NCBI GenBank assembly: GCA_019316985.1
Contig: CP079215.1
Location: forward strand, 2,914,001-2,978,000
Direction of reading: 5' to 3'
From: Paraniabella defluvii
GTDB lineage: Bacteria > Bacteroidota > Bacteroidia > Chitinophagales > Chitinophagaceae
DNA: 64,000 nucleotides
In this document: in pieces, positions 52,219-62,684 of the stretch
How the letters are laid out: each line of letters opens with the position of its first letter
How positions within the stretch are numbered: position 1 is the stretch's first letter
Notes under the pieces: model-generated
Seen by the model: only the letters and a program-made list of their open reading frames with translations
Database searches by the model: none
What the model was told of the DNA's origin: nothing
Translations under genes and position numbers: made by a program

Positions 52219-53699
52219 TTACGCACTCAATTCCAAAATACGGCTCGTACGCGCTCTTACCTGTGCCAGCAATTCCGGATTATCTTCCAGCTGCTGCCCG
52301 TAAGAAGGGATCATTGTTTTCAAACGATCGATATTGGCGCCGGCCCTGTCGGGGAAGCATTGGTACAGCAGTCTCAGCATGATAGAAACCGCGGTAGAAG
52401 CGCCGGGTGATGCACCCAGCAGGGCAGATATAGTGCCGTCGGCAGAAGTAACGATCTCAGTGCCAAACTGCAATGTAGGACCGTTTTCCGGATCGTTTTG
52501 AATAACCTGTACTCTTTGACCAGCTTCCTGTAATTTCCAGTCGGCGGCCTGGGCTTCAGGGTAAAATTGTTTCAACACATTCATCCGGTCTTCAAAGGAA
52601 AGGCTCAATTGCCTGATGAGGTATTTTTCAAGATCAATGTTTTTGATACCTACTTTGATCAGCGGGAAGATGTTCCAGTATTTCACGGTTCCAAAAAGGT
52701 CCCAGTAAGATCCTTCTTTCAGGAATTTTGTAGAGAAAGTGGCAAAGGGGCCGAAAAGTATTGCCTTTTCGCCGTTGATAATACGGGCATCTAAATGGGG
52801 CACACTCATGGGAGGCGCGCCTACCTCTGCCTGTCCGTATACTTTAGCACTGTGCTTTGCGCTTATCGCGGGATTTTTGCATACCAGCCATTGACCACCC
52901 ACCGGGAAACCTCCATATCTTTTACCTTCCGGGATATCTGATTTCTGCAATAATTCTAAAGAACCTCCGCCGGCTCCAATGAACACAAATTTTGCCAGTA
53001 CGCTATATTTTTTACCCGAGCTGAGGTCCTTTACCTTGATCAGCCAGCGATTATCCTTTTGTTGTTTCAGCTTTTTTACTTCATGGTGTAAATGCAGCGC
53101 TGCCTTCCCCGTTTTCTGCAGCGACTTGATCAATGCTCCTGTAATAGCACCAAAATTAACATCGGTTCCGAGGGTGGAATAAGTAGCCGCTACTTTTTCT
53201 GAAGCATCGCGTCCCCTGTCACCAACGGAGCCCATTGTTCAATTACCTTCTTATCTTCAGAATATTGCATTTCTTTAAAAAGGATGCTTTTTTGTAAGGC
53301 GTTGTACCTTTTCTTCAGGTACTTTACATCCTTGTCGCCACGCACAAAGCTCATATGCGGGGTAGAGCGGATAAAGTCTTTAGGATTCGCCAGCCTTTCC
53401 TGCTCAATTAAGTAAGCCCAGAATTGCTTCGATACTTCAAACTGCTCCATAATAGAGCGGGCTTTGTCAGTATGTACCACACCTTTGGCGTCTTCAGGAG
53501 TATAATTCAGCTCGCATAAAGCAGCATGGCCGGTACCTGCATTGTTCCAGGCATCAGATGCTTCTTCTGCAACATCGTTCAATCTTTCAAAAATATGTAT
53601 CGATTTGTCTGGCGCCAATTGGTTGATTAACATACCCAAAGTAGCACTCATAATTCCACCGCCAATAAGGGCTACATCTGTTTCAATTGTTTCTTTCAT
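52219..53699 (-). CDS. mqo: Malate:quinone oxidoreductase
   Basis: A membrane-associated FAD enzyme that oxidises L-malate to oxaloacetate and passes electrons to the quinone pool, a TCA-cycle step. The start is KETIETDVALIGGGIMSATLG at 53699, containing the FAD-binding GGGIMS motif typical of Mqo. Further family marks are ERLNDVAEEASDAWNNAGTGHAALCELNY, FIRSTPHMSFVRG, STLGTDVNFGAITGAL, FVFIGAGGGSLELLQKS, YGGFPVGGQWLVC and LLGASPGASTAVSIML. A frame change near 53213 joins VTG to RDASEKVAATY. Restored length is about 493 residues, as expected. It is encoded alone. Confidence 0.95.
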
Positions 53700-53949
53700 C
53701 CGTATTTCGTGTTTTAAGTTGTCGGACGGCTGCCGGTTGGCAGACCAGAAACGGTGCAGTACTATAAAGAATTATAACACACATCGTTTTTTGTAAAATG
53801 CGGCGCGAAAATAACACGAATTGTTCAGCATACCTAAACCAATGCTGCAATAAATTAAAATTTCAGATAGTTTTTGAAGAAAAAGCTGCAGAGAATTGTA
53901 AAATGATTGAAAATGTTAATATTAAATTAATGTTGAATGGGTAACGTAT

Positions 53950-55830
53950 CTAGCCTTCGATCAGTTCGCTTAATTCCAGCCATCGCAATTCTTTTTCATC
54001 TAAAAGATCAGACAATTCGCCGATACGGTTAGCCAGTTTTTGCAGCTCTTCGTAAGGAAGACTTCCGTCGTTAAGCTGTTTGGTGATTGCCTCCTTTTCC
54101 TTATTCAGGTCTTCCATTTCCTTTTGCAGCAACTCAAATTCCCGCTTTTCCTTAAACGAAACCTTTTTCTTTTCAACAGGGTTGCTTTGCGAGGGCGTAG
54201 CTGCTGGCTTAACTGTTGCCTGAGAACTGTCAGGCGTCATCTTTTCCTGTCTTCCTGCAGGCGGTACTGGGTGTAATTACCGGGAAAATCGCTGATGATT
54301 CCCTCGCCTTCAAATACCAGCAAATGATCTACCAGGCGGTCCATAAAGTAGCGGTCGTGGCTTACAATCAACAGGCAGCCGGGGTATTCCATCAAAAAGT
54401 TCTCCAGCACTCCCAATGTGGGCAGATCCAGGTCGTTGGTGGGCTCATCCAGGATCAGGAAGTTGGGGTTGCGAAATAAAATAGAAAGCAGGTGTAAACG
54501 ACGTTTTTCACCCCGCTCAGCTTGCTGATGTAAGTATATTGTTTATCGGGATTGAAAAGAAACAGCTCCAGGAATTGTGCGGCACTCAAGGTTCCGCCTT
54601 TGGCCAATGGAAAATGTTCGGCAATGTCTTTTACAAATTCAATTACCCGCATATCGTTTTTTACCTGCAGACCCTGTTGCGAGTAGTTGCCGAATATTAC
54701 AGTGTCGCCAATATTTATTTTCCCGCTGTCCGGCTCTTGCAAGCCTTGTAATATATTCAGGAAGGTAGATTTACCGGCGCCGTTTTTACCAATAATACCA
54801 ACCCGCTCGCCTTTGCTGAAGGTGTAGTCGAAGCCGTTTAATATTTTTTTGTCGCCGTAAGCTTTGTACACTTTTTCATTTCCACTACTTTGCCGCCCAG
54901 CCGGTTCATCTTCATTTGCAGTTGTACCTGCTCATTGGTTACCTGCTGTTTGGCTTTTTTTCTACTTCGTAGAAGCTGTCTTCGCGGCTTTTTGATTTGG
55001 TTGTGCGGGCCTTTGGTTGCTTGCGCATCCACTCCAGCTCCCTCCTGTAGAGGTTCTTAGCTTTGTCAATACTGGCCAGTTCGTTTTCAATGCGGGCAGC
55101 TTTTTTCTCCAGGTAATTTTCGTAATCACCTTTATGAACGTAAAGATTGCTGCCTTCCATTTCCCAGATCTCTTCGCAAACGGCATCTAAAAAATACCGG
55201 TCGTGGGTTACCAGCAGCAAGGTTACATTTTCTTTATTTAGAAAATGTTCGAGCCATTCTACCATTTCCACATCGAGGTGGTTGGTAGGCTCATCCATGA
55301 TCAGTAATACATGTTTGTGCTCAAAGCCAATATCGATAAGGGTTTTGGCTAAAGCCACCCGTTTTTTCTGTCCGCCGCTCAGGTTCTTTATCACGGCATC
55401 CAGGTGGTGTATTTTCAATTTGCCGAAGATCTGTTTCACCTTGGCGTCAAAATCCCAGGCATTCAGTTCATCCATGCGGGCCAGGGCGTCGGCTATTTTA
55501 TCTACATCTTCCGCTTCGCTGGCCGATTCATAGTCTTTAATAGCAGTGATCACCGGGTTATTGTGAAAAAAACATTGTCGGCAATCGTTCTTTCGGGGTC
55601 AAGATCGGGTTCCTGCTCAAAAAGCACCACATCCACATCTTTGCTTATCCAGAGTTTACCTTTATCGGGCGTTTCCTTTCCGGCGAGAATTTTTAACAAG
55701 GTAGATTTACCGGTACCATTGCGCGCTACCAGTGCAATTTTATCACCTTCTTCTATATGAAAAGAAATATCGGAGAACAGCGGCTGAATGCCATAACTTT
55801 TTCTAAACCTTCCGCAGAAACATAATGCAT
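53950..55830 (-). CDS. ABC-F family ATPase (Uup/YfmR-like)
   Basis: A soluble protein with two ABC ATPase domains and no membrane segments, of the ABC-F group that acts on ribosomes to resolve stalled elongation or give antibiotic protection. Domain 1: MHYVSAEGLEKSYGIQPL, Walker A ARNGTGKSTLLKIL, signature LSGGQKKRVALAK, Walker B LLIMDEPTNHLD. A linker (RRELEWMRKQPKARTTKSKSR) matches the Uup-type P-site interaction motif region. Domain 2: GKNGAGKSTFLNIL, LSGGEKRRLHL and LILDEPTNDLD. The C-terminal coiled coil (about the last 75 residues, ELLQKEMEDLNKEKEAITKQ) is Uup-like. Frame changes lie near 55780, 55565, 54960, 54880, 54510 and 54245. Length is about 627 residues. The start codon lies 4 bp after a promoter box. 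Confidence 0.93.
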
Positions 55831-55834
55831 GGCG

Positions 55835-55842
55835 CAAAAGTA
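55835..55842 (-). promoter_or_regulatory. TACTTTTG promoter box immediately before the ABC-F gene
   Basis: Minus-strand TACTTTTG matches TAnnTTTG; GCCG-type spacer of 4 bases separates it from the ATG at 55830, implying a leaderless mRNA. No TTG at -33 is evident. Confidence 0.4.
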
Positions 55843-55998
55843 AGCAAGATGGGGCTATAGTGTGCTGATTCGTTCGCGCAGGAACCTATACGGTTGCCCC
55901 ATTTCAGATAGATGGGCTGGTTTTACCCTGAGTAACGGGGATGCGCCGGCTATTTTACGGATACAGATGTAACCAGGAGCCGGAAGCTGAAATATACA

Positions 55999-56782
55999 TC
56001 AGATAGACTTTAACAGTCCGCCATCCACCGGTAAGCTGGTGCCTGTTACATAAGCAGCCTGCTCAGAAGCCAGGAAAGTTACCACATTAGCCAGTTCTGC
56101 GGCAGTGCCCAACCGTTGAAGTGGAATATCGGCGATGGCTTTTTCTTTTATTGCTGCTGTAGTGGCGTTTTGAGCTTTGGCCTGTGCTTCAAAAAGCTCG
56201 GTTAGCCGCTCCGTATCAAAATTACCGGTAAGTATATTATTAACTGTTATATTATACTTTCCAAGTTCGCGCGATAAGGTTTTGCCCCAGGCAACTACCG
56301 CTGCTCTTATAGTATTGGATAAGGCAAGGCTGTCTACCGGCTCCCTGATGGTACGGGACGTGAGATTAATGATCCGTCCGAAACGCTGCTCTTTCATATG
56401 CTTTACCGCCAGTGCTGTGGTGTGCTGCACGGTTTGAAATAACAGGTCGAACGCAACTGGTAGTCGGCACCGGTTTTTTCAAGTACCGTGCCTGCTTTAG
56501 GGCCATTGGTGTTATTGACGAGGATATCAACAGTATGAGTACTAAAGTAAGTTTCTGTAACCTGTTTGTAGCCGGTAAGGTTAGCAAAGTCTACCACCAG
56601 GTATTCATGCTGCTGGCCGCCGGTTGCGGGCAGCTCCGATACGATAGCGCGCAGCTTTTCTTCGTTGCGTGCCATAACCGTAACAGTGGCTCCACTTGCT
56701 GCCAGCTGATAGGCTACGGCATAACCAAGGCCCTGGCTGGCACCGCCAACCAGGGCTTTTTATTTGTTAATGAGATGATCAT
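55999..56782 (-). CDS. Short-chain dehydrogenase/reductase with non-canonical active site
   Basis: A Rossmann-fold SDR of about 261 residues. After restoring a base near 56755 the N-terminus reads LTNKKALVGGASQGLGYAVAYQLA, with the NAD(P)-binding GASQGLG motif, and VDILVNNTNGPKAG gives the structural NNxG. The usual catalytic YxxxK is not present: the region reads SRTIREPVDSLALSNTIRAAVVAW, where Tyr aligns with Ser and Lys with Arg. A known SDR subgroup has this LSN..R pattern. The C-terminal VTFLASEQAAYVTGTSLPVDGG is normal for FabG-like enzymes. A second frame change lies near 56450. Whether the protein is an active reductase is unclear. It seems to be an independent unit. Confidence 0.85.
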
Positions 56783-56849
56783 CGCCGAAATTTAAAATGG
56801 TAAATATTGAATTCAGAATTTTAAATCGGGTGTTTAATATTTTTCATTT

Positions 56850-58422
56850 TTATAAGCTTCCTTTCTTTTTCAGCTCTGCAAAGAAATCGTCCAGGTTTAT
56901 TCCCAGCGATTTTTCAAAAGAAGCTTTCATGTCTTCCGGTTGGGGATGTTTGTTTTTCCATGTTTTAAAATACTCCTGAAAAGCCGCATCAATTTTATCG
57001 CGCCCAAACATCTGTTCCAGTTCGTATAGCCATATAGATGCTTTTATATACGATATCAGCCCATATTGTTCTGATGATTTAAAATCGGCGGCAGGTTGGT
57101 CAATTTCCGCTTCCATCGGGATGGAGGACAGCGCCCTGTAGGCGGTTTTCTGAAACTCATCCAGCGGCAATTTTTTCATTTGCGGGGGCATCTGGTCGCG
57201 GAATATAGAATTGTACCTGTATTTTTCTGCTTCGTACCGGAACTGGTAGTAAGTGTTCAAGCCTTCATCCTGCCAGGTATGCAGGCGTTCGTTGCTGCCC
57301 AGCATGCTCATGAACCAGTTGTGACCAATTTCATGTGCAATTACACCATCCAGGTATTCTTTACTGGCATCAGGTACAGTAATCAGGGTAATCATGGGGT
57401 ATTCCATGCCGCCGCTCGAGTTGTTTTTAGGCCCTTCAAAAACCTGCACCGTTGGGTATTCATATTCCCCGATCTTCTGGCTATAATATCTTGTGCCGTC
57501 TTTAGCGTAGTCGATACTGTTATTCCATATCGTATTCGGCTTGTTTTTATAATAAGTAAAAGCATCCACCACTTTGCCCGAAGGCAATTTCAAAGTATCG
57601 TATTGTATAACTACTCCTTTTCAGCAAACCAGGCAAAATCGGGTACATTTTCTGCATGGTAAGTAAGTGTTTTATTGCCCGTTTTTCCCTGGTATAGTTC
57701 GGGTGTACCGGTGCGGTTGGCGGTGTTTTTGGCCCCGATGGATTTATATTGGCTTAACTCGTCTTTATTTTGTAAAACACCCGTTGCGCCTACAACATAC
57801 CCGGCAGGCAGGGTAATGTTAACTTTGAAGTTGCCGTACTCGCTGTAATATTCACCCATACTCAGGTATGGAAACTCATGCCAGCCTTTTTATCAAACAC
57901 CGCAGGTTTAGGATACCACTGTGTAGCCATATACTGGCCGTCTGCGAAACCCGAGCGGGAGAAATAAGAAGGAAGTTTCACCAGGAAATCGGTAGATATG
58001 GTGGCAGATTCTCCCGGCTTCAGGCTTTTAGGTAATACTACTTTTATAATGTCAATATAATTAGGATTGCTGTGCGGTTCTGTTTTAGCTATCTTACCGT
58101 CAACCTTGAAATTCAGGCCGTCAATTTCCCCACGGGTAATCTTGGTCAGATCCTCTTCCGAAGTGGGATCATTTCTAAGCTGCTGAAATAGTGCCGTACT
58201 ATCATTTTTATAGGCATTGGGCCATATATGAAACCAGATAAAGTTGAGAGTTTCGGGTGAATTGTTTTTATAAACGATATTGACGTTACCTTTTAATGAG
58301 TTGTTTTTATCATCGAGCGCCACATCAATTTTATAATCGAGATGTTGTTGCCAATAGCCATCCTGGGCGAAAGTTGTAGTAGTAAAAGTTAGCAAAAGGA
58401 ACAGGGATAATAATCTCACCAT
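56850..58422 (-). CDS. M1-family zinc metallopeptidase, exported
   Basis: An aminopeptidase-type zinc enzyme of about 524 residues. The signal peptide MVRLLSLFLLLTFTTTTFAQ starts at 58422, followed by GYWQQHLDYKIDVALDDKN, the beta-rich M1 N-domain. The active site is complete: GGMEYPMITLIT (GxMEN-like), IAHEIGHNWFMSMLGSNE (HExxH) and DEGLNTYYQFRYE, whose Glu is the third zinc ligand 18 residues on. Frame changes lie near 57890 and 57615. The chain ends LDDFFAELKKKGSL, shorter than eukaryotic M1 enzymes but usual for this Bacteroidota type. It is predicted to act in the periplasm on peptides. Confidence 0.93.
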
Positions 58423-58628
58423 ACATGTAATTTTTTTGAAAGATAAGGAGAATTTTAACGCCGCTTACTAGGCACGCTTAATGCAAACAGCTATATGTTG
58501 TTAAGGGTTTTATAAAAGGCCTTAAAAAATGAAAAATATGCCAGGTACCCGATAGGGGTGGCAGGCTGTTGAATTGTATTCTTTTTATACGGCGATCATT
58601 ATTCAATTGTAAAACAAAAAATAAGCGT

Positions 58629-59258
58629 ATGAAAAGAATACTCCTGCATTGTACCTTCCTGGTGCTTGTACTGCCCTTAGTGCAGCTTTGCCGGGCCGGC
58701 GACTTTGAGCTGGTAAAGGCTGAACGAAATGTTGCTCTTTATGAAAGATGGATCAAACATAACGGGAACACCGTAAGGGAGCTGAAAGCCAGTTTCACGG
58801 CAAAGGCCGCGTCGGCAGAAGCGGTAGTAGCATTGTTAAAAAATCCTGCAAAGGGGCCGAAATGGAATACCAATGCGAAGAACTATAAGATTGCCTATAC
58901 CAGTAATGATGCCGTTTGGCTGACTTATGCACGTTACAAGATACCCTGGCCGCTCGACGATCAGGATTGCAGCCTGAAGTACTCATTTAATAAGGCTGAC
59001 CTTAATAACCCGGTGTGTAATATTTATTTCGAGGGGATTACTACCGATAAATTTCCGGTTGTTAAAAATGTAACACGTATAACAGGTACCAAAGGCAAGT
59101 GGATGGTAGAAAAAGTGAAGGAAGGAAACCTGAAAATTACCTACCAGATCGTTACCGATAAAAGTGCCAGTGTACCCCGTTGGGTTTCAGATCCCATTAT
59201 ACATGATAATCTTTTTAAAACGATCACTGAGTTCAGGAAACTGCTGGAGCAGGGCTGA
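58629..59258 (+). CDS. START-domain exported protein
   Basis: An intact 209-residue protein with a signal peptide (MKRILLHCTFLVLVLPLVQL...RAG) followed by a START (StAR-related lipid transfer) domain covering nearly the whole mature chain. Features include VALYERWIKHNGNTVRELKA, WLTYARYKIPWPLDDQDCSLKY, whose P-W-P-L-x-x-R/Q-D is a START hallmark, and TYQIVTDKSASVPRWVSDPIIHDNLFKTI near the C-terminal helix. START domains bind hydrophobic ligands such as lipids in a deep pocket; the ligand here is unknown. The ATG at 58629 follows AATAAGCGT. It converges on the rhomboid gene, with a shared hairpin between them. Confidence 0.88.
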   Translation: MKRILLHCTFLVLVLPLVQLCRAGDFELVKAERNVALYERWIKHNGNTVRELKASFTAKAASAEAVVALLKNPAKGPKWNTNAKNYKIAYTSNDAVWLTYARYKIPWPLDDQDCSLKYSFNKADLNNPVCNIYFEGITTDKFPVVKNVTRITGTKGKWMVEKVKEGNLKITYQIVTDKSASVPRWVSDPIIHDNLFKTITEFRKLLEQG

Positions 59259-59284
59259 TAACCGGAAAAATTTGGTGGAGCCAT

Positions 59285-59324
59285 CAACCGGCGGGAGATA
59301 GGGGCTTTATCTCCTTGCCGGTTG
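59285..59324. terminator. Hairpin terminator shared by START and rhomboid genes
   Basis: CAACCGGC (59285-59292) pairs with GCCGGTTG (59317-59324), and GGAGATA with TATCTCC inside, giving a long imperfect stem. It overlaps the last codons of the convergent rhomboid gene. There is only a weak T tract (TTGTTTATC) on the + side. Confidence 0.6.
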
Positions 59325-59996
59325 TTTATCAATGAAAAAGCTAACAAGGATTAAACCTGCCGCAAAGCCGCCCACGTGTGCCGCGTAAGCAATGCCGCTT
59401 CCTTCCCGACCCATAGCGCCCCATCCTTCAATCAGCTGAAGGGCAATCCATAATCCTAATGCAATAAAAGCATTTACTCTTATAATAAAAGGAATCAAAA
59501 AAATACGGATCTTATTTTTCGGGAACAAAAGTATATAGCCGCCCAGTACTCCCGCAATGGCCCCGGATGCCCCTACGCAGGGCGTATACAGGCCTGTTTG
59601 GGTATAAGAAGAAATCCATACATGGGAGAGCGTGGCCAATATGCCGCATAGAAGATAAAAAAGCAGGTACTTTTTATGACCCATCACATTTTCCAGGTTG
59701 TCGCCGAATATCAGTAGATACATCATATTGCCGATGATGTGCCCGAAGCCTCCATGCATGAACATCGAGGTGATAATCGTTCCGTAAATAGGAATAGGAG
59801 TGATTTTAAGGCCGCCGCCTGCTATATCACGGTTTGATAAAATTTCTTCCGGCACAACTGCATAGCTGCCCATAAAAGCTTCGTTGGTGCCCATGCCCTG
59901 GGCGAAAACAAATACCAATATATTAATGGCAATTAAAAGATAGTTGATATAGGGAGTACGGGTACGTCCTGAATTGTCATCTCCAATTGGGATCAT
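59307..59996 (-). CDS. Rhomboid-family intramembrane serine protease
   Basis: An intact 229-residue membrane protease with six transmembrane helices. The catalytic pair is visible: the nucleophile Ser in CVGASGAIAGVLGGYILLFP (GxSG) and the His in AHVGGFAAGLILVSFF. SMFMHGGFGHIIGNMMYLLIFGDNLE provides the HxxxN loop. The N-terminus begins MIPIGDDNSGRTRTPYINYLLIAINILVF, typical of the small bacterial rhomboids. These enzymes cut single-span membrane proteins within the bilayer; the substrate is unknown. It lies downstream of the J-domain protein gene on the same strand with a 51-bp gap, possibly one operon. Confidence 0.95.
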   Translation of the reverse strand: MIPIGDDNSGRTRTPYINYLLIAINILVFVFAQGMGTNEAFMGSYAVVPEEILSNRDIAGGGLKITPIPIYGTIITSMFMHGGFGHIIGNMMYLLIFGDNLENVMGHKKYLLFYLLCGILATLSHVWISSYTQTGLYTPCVGASGAIAGVLGGYILLFPKNKIRIFLIPFIIRVNAFIALGLWIALQLIEGWGAMGREGSGIAYAAHVGGFAAGLILVSFFIDKQPARR

Positions 59997-60047
59997 AAGA
60001 ATTGTGTTTTACAAATTGTTAATCTACAATATCAAAAAACCTGCCGC

Positions 60048-60690
60048 CTAATGTATTAAAGAGGTGCCCCAGATTAAAATACATAGCATTACCACCAACA
60101 AAATAATGAATGCGGGTTTCAGGTTTCCCAAAAAACTTTTCCGGCCAGTTCTTCCTCCCTTCGCCTGATTATTTCAACATAGTTACTTTGAATAGTTTGC
60201 AATTTTTTAAGATAGTTACTTTGGCTGCTGGTGGGTATCGCAGGCATTACCTGAAGCAGTTCTCTGGTTATTGCATCATTAATGCCTGTTTCATTAAAAT
60301 CGTTCAGCAGGCTGATCCGCTCTTCTGTGAGCAAGAGGTCGAGTTCTTCTTTTATCCCTTCCTTGTTCATACGGTAAATATCCATGCGCTGTATTTTATC
60401 GCTGGCAGATAATACCAGTTTTAGCAAATCCTCAGGCGTTTTTACCGGTTGTTCAAACAACTGCCCGTTGGCTTTACTGAGCCATCTGTCCTGCAGGTAT
60501 TGCTCTTTTTACCAGGGGTAGACAAAGTTTCGTACGCCTCTTTAATCAGTTCAAAATAAGCCAGTGCTGATTTATTATCAGGGTTTTTATCGGGGTGGTA
60601 TTGATGGGCGAGCCGGCGGTAGGCAGATTTTATCTCCGCGAGATCTGCCGACGGTGAAATCTGCAATATTTGATAGTAATCAATAGCCAT
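60048..60690 (-). CDS. J-domain protein with C-terminal membrane helix
   Basis: A DnaJ-like co-chaperone of about 214 residues. The J domain is at the N-terminus (MAIDYYQILQISPSADLAEIKSAYRRLAHQYHPDKNPDN) and holds the HPD motif that stimulates DnaK. After a frame change near 60500 the middle reads DRWLSKANGQLFEQPVKTPEDLLKLVL, followed by about 90 helical residues. Restoring one T near 60135 replaces a short end with the hydrophobic NLKPAFIILLVVMLCILIWGTSLIH, a clear transmembrane helix, so this would be a tail-anchored J protein. There is no zinc-finger or C-terminal substrate domain of classic DnaJ. It would recruit DnaK to the membrane; clients are unknown. Confidence 0.85.
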
Positions 60691-60905
60691 TGTCAGGCAA
60701 ATATGTACATTATTTTATTAGCTCCCCGCTTTTCTTTGCTTTTGTTTGAAATACAATATATTCCATTTCCGGCTCTTATTAAATATTGTAAAATAAATCA
60801 TAAAACCGCTTACCGTGCTCAATTTTGGCAGGGATGATACAACTTAATTAACTATTACACGTCATAAATACAGAAGGTTTTACTTCAATCTTTATTTAAA
60901 AGTAA

Positions 60906-62451
60906 ATGACAAATAAAATGAAACGATTTTTTAACGCTTTGGGTACCGGACTGATGCTTGCTTTTGCAATGCTGTTGACCAGGCCTGTTGATGCACAGCC
61001 CAGGGTAGGGGTAAGTATCAATTTCCAAACATTCTACGATGAGTTAAGCCCTTACGGAGAATGGATCGACTACCCCGAGTACGGGTATACCTGGCGACCA
61101 AGGGTTGGTTCAGATTTCCGCCCTTATGCTACTAACGGTTCCTGGGCGTATACTGCTGATAATGACTGGATGTGGAATTCGGGATATGACTGGGGCTGGG
61201 CGCCATTTCACTATGGACGGTGGTTTTATGACCCGTATTATGGATGGCTTTGGGTTCCGGGTTACGAATGGTCTCCGGCATGGGTAAGCTGGAGAGGTGG
61301 CGGCGACTATTATGGTTGGGCTCCTATCCGCCCGGGTATCAGCATTAATATAGGCTTTGGAGGCTATAACCCTCCTTATGATTACTGGACTTTTGCTCCA
61401 TGCCGCTATATGACTTCGGTACATATTGGCCGCTATTTTTACCCTTACCGCAATAATGTAACCATTATCAACCGCACTACCATTATTAACAACTATAATT
61501 ATGGTTCGCGTGGTGGCAATTACAGGGGAGGCAGAGGAGGTTATTATACTAACGGGCCGCGCAGGGGCGACGTAGAAAGATATACAGGTCGAATCAATGC
61601 TGTTACGGTTCGCAATGCGGACAGACCTGGCAGAGCTACTGTTTCGAGAAATTCAGTTTCCGTTTATCGCCCTGCAGTAAGCAGAAGTGATAACCGCTCC
61701 AGCTATGCCCCGCGCGATGTACAGCGTTATGACAGGAATAGTGTAGCCAGCAGAGGTACGGACAGAAGCGGGAGAAATGCCGATGTACGCGACAATCCGA
61801 GAGTTAATGATACAAGAGATTACCGGGTTAATTCATCACCCCGCCGGGAAGATGCAATAAGAGGGGATAGGGATAATGGTAACGGTGGAGATAGAAACAG
61901 GGTAGCGTCATCGCGCAGGTTTGGAAGCGATGCGGACAGGAACACCCAGCGCAACGACCCTATGATGCAGCGTAATAATGAAATGAGGGATCGCCAGCAA
62001 CAGATGCAACGTTCGCAGGACAACAGGCCGTCTATTGACCGGTCGGAAGCAATGAGGCAGCGTAACGAAGCTGCACAGGAACAACGTTCCGCAGAGATGA
62101 GGCAGAGAAATGAAGTGATGCAGCAGCAGCGTTCCAACGAAATGAGGCAGAGAAACGAGGCGATGCAACAGCAACGTTCTGCGGAAATGAGGCAGCAGCG
62201 TGAGGCGAGAGTGCAGCAGGAAAACCGTGCAAGAATGGAGTCTCAGCAAAGATCAGTTGAGCAACCACAGCGGCAGTATGAGAACCGGAGCAGGGAAATG
62301 CAGGTTCAACAGCAACAGTCGGCCCCGAGAATGGAGAGCCGGGCTCCCAGCAGGAGTTTTGAAAGCCGCAGTTCAGCGCCTCAACGTTCTATGGGGAGGA
62401 GGAGAGAGAGTTGGCCGTGGCGGTGGAGATAGAGGCGGAAGAGGCAGATAA
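60906..62451 (+). CDS. DUF6600-like protein with Arg/Gln repeat tail
   Basis: An exported protein of about 515 residues. The signal peptide (MKRFFNALGTGLMLAFAMLL...DAQ) starts at ATG 60906 or 60918. The N-terminal half is rich in Trp, Tyr and Gly with the DUF6600 patterns LSPYGEWIDYPEYGYTWRP, NDWMWNSGYDWGWAPFHYGRW and YGWLWVPGYEWSPAWVSWRGG. From about residue 200 the chain is low-complexity: Gly/Arg/Asn-rich, then Arg/Gln-rich with a 15-residue tandem repeat (see repeat entry). Restoring one G near 62393 changes the C-terminus to MGGGERVGRGGGDRGGRGR ending at 62451. The long, basic, unstructured tail suggests binding to polyanions or the cell surface. The function is unknown. Confidence 0.8.
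62052..62201 (+). repeat. 45-bp in-frame tandem repeat (15 residues, 3.3 copies)
   Basis: Units start at ATG positions 62052, 62097, 62142 and 62187, exactly 45 bp apart. Each encodes MRQRNExxQxQRSxE with few changes; the fourth is partial (MRQQREAR). Lies inside the DUF6600-like gene. Confidence 0.85.
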
Positions 62452-62493
62452 AAATGGGTGAGGTTTAGTTTTTATATATTTAAAGTTTGCAAA

Positions 62494-62526
62494 GCGGTTC
62501 TGGTTTTCCCGGAGCCGTTTTTGTTT
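62494..62526 (+). terminator. Rho-independent terminator after the DUF6600-like gene
   Basis: CGGTTCTGG and CCCGGAGCCG form a stem with two G-U pairs around a TTTT loop, followed by TTTTTGTTTT. It lies 43 bp after the restored stop. Confidence 0.7.
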
Positions 62527-62684
62527 TATAGCCATTTGCCTGTGGCAATGAACTAATTCATGCTGCGCCTATTGTAGTAGCGGGCACAGTATAACAACCT
62601 GCAAGGCAAAAGAACCTTTGTTAATGTGCCGATTGTATGATAATCTTTCATAAATGCTGCGCTTTTACTTTATTTTAGCGAATT

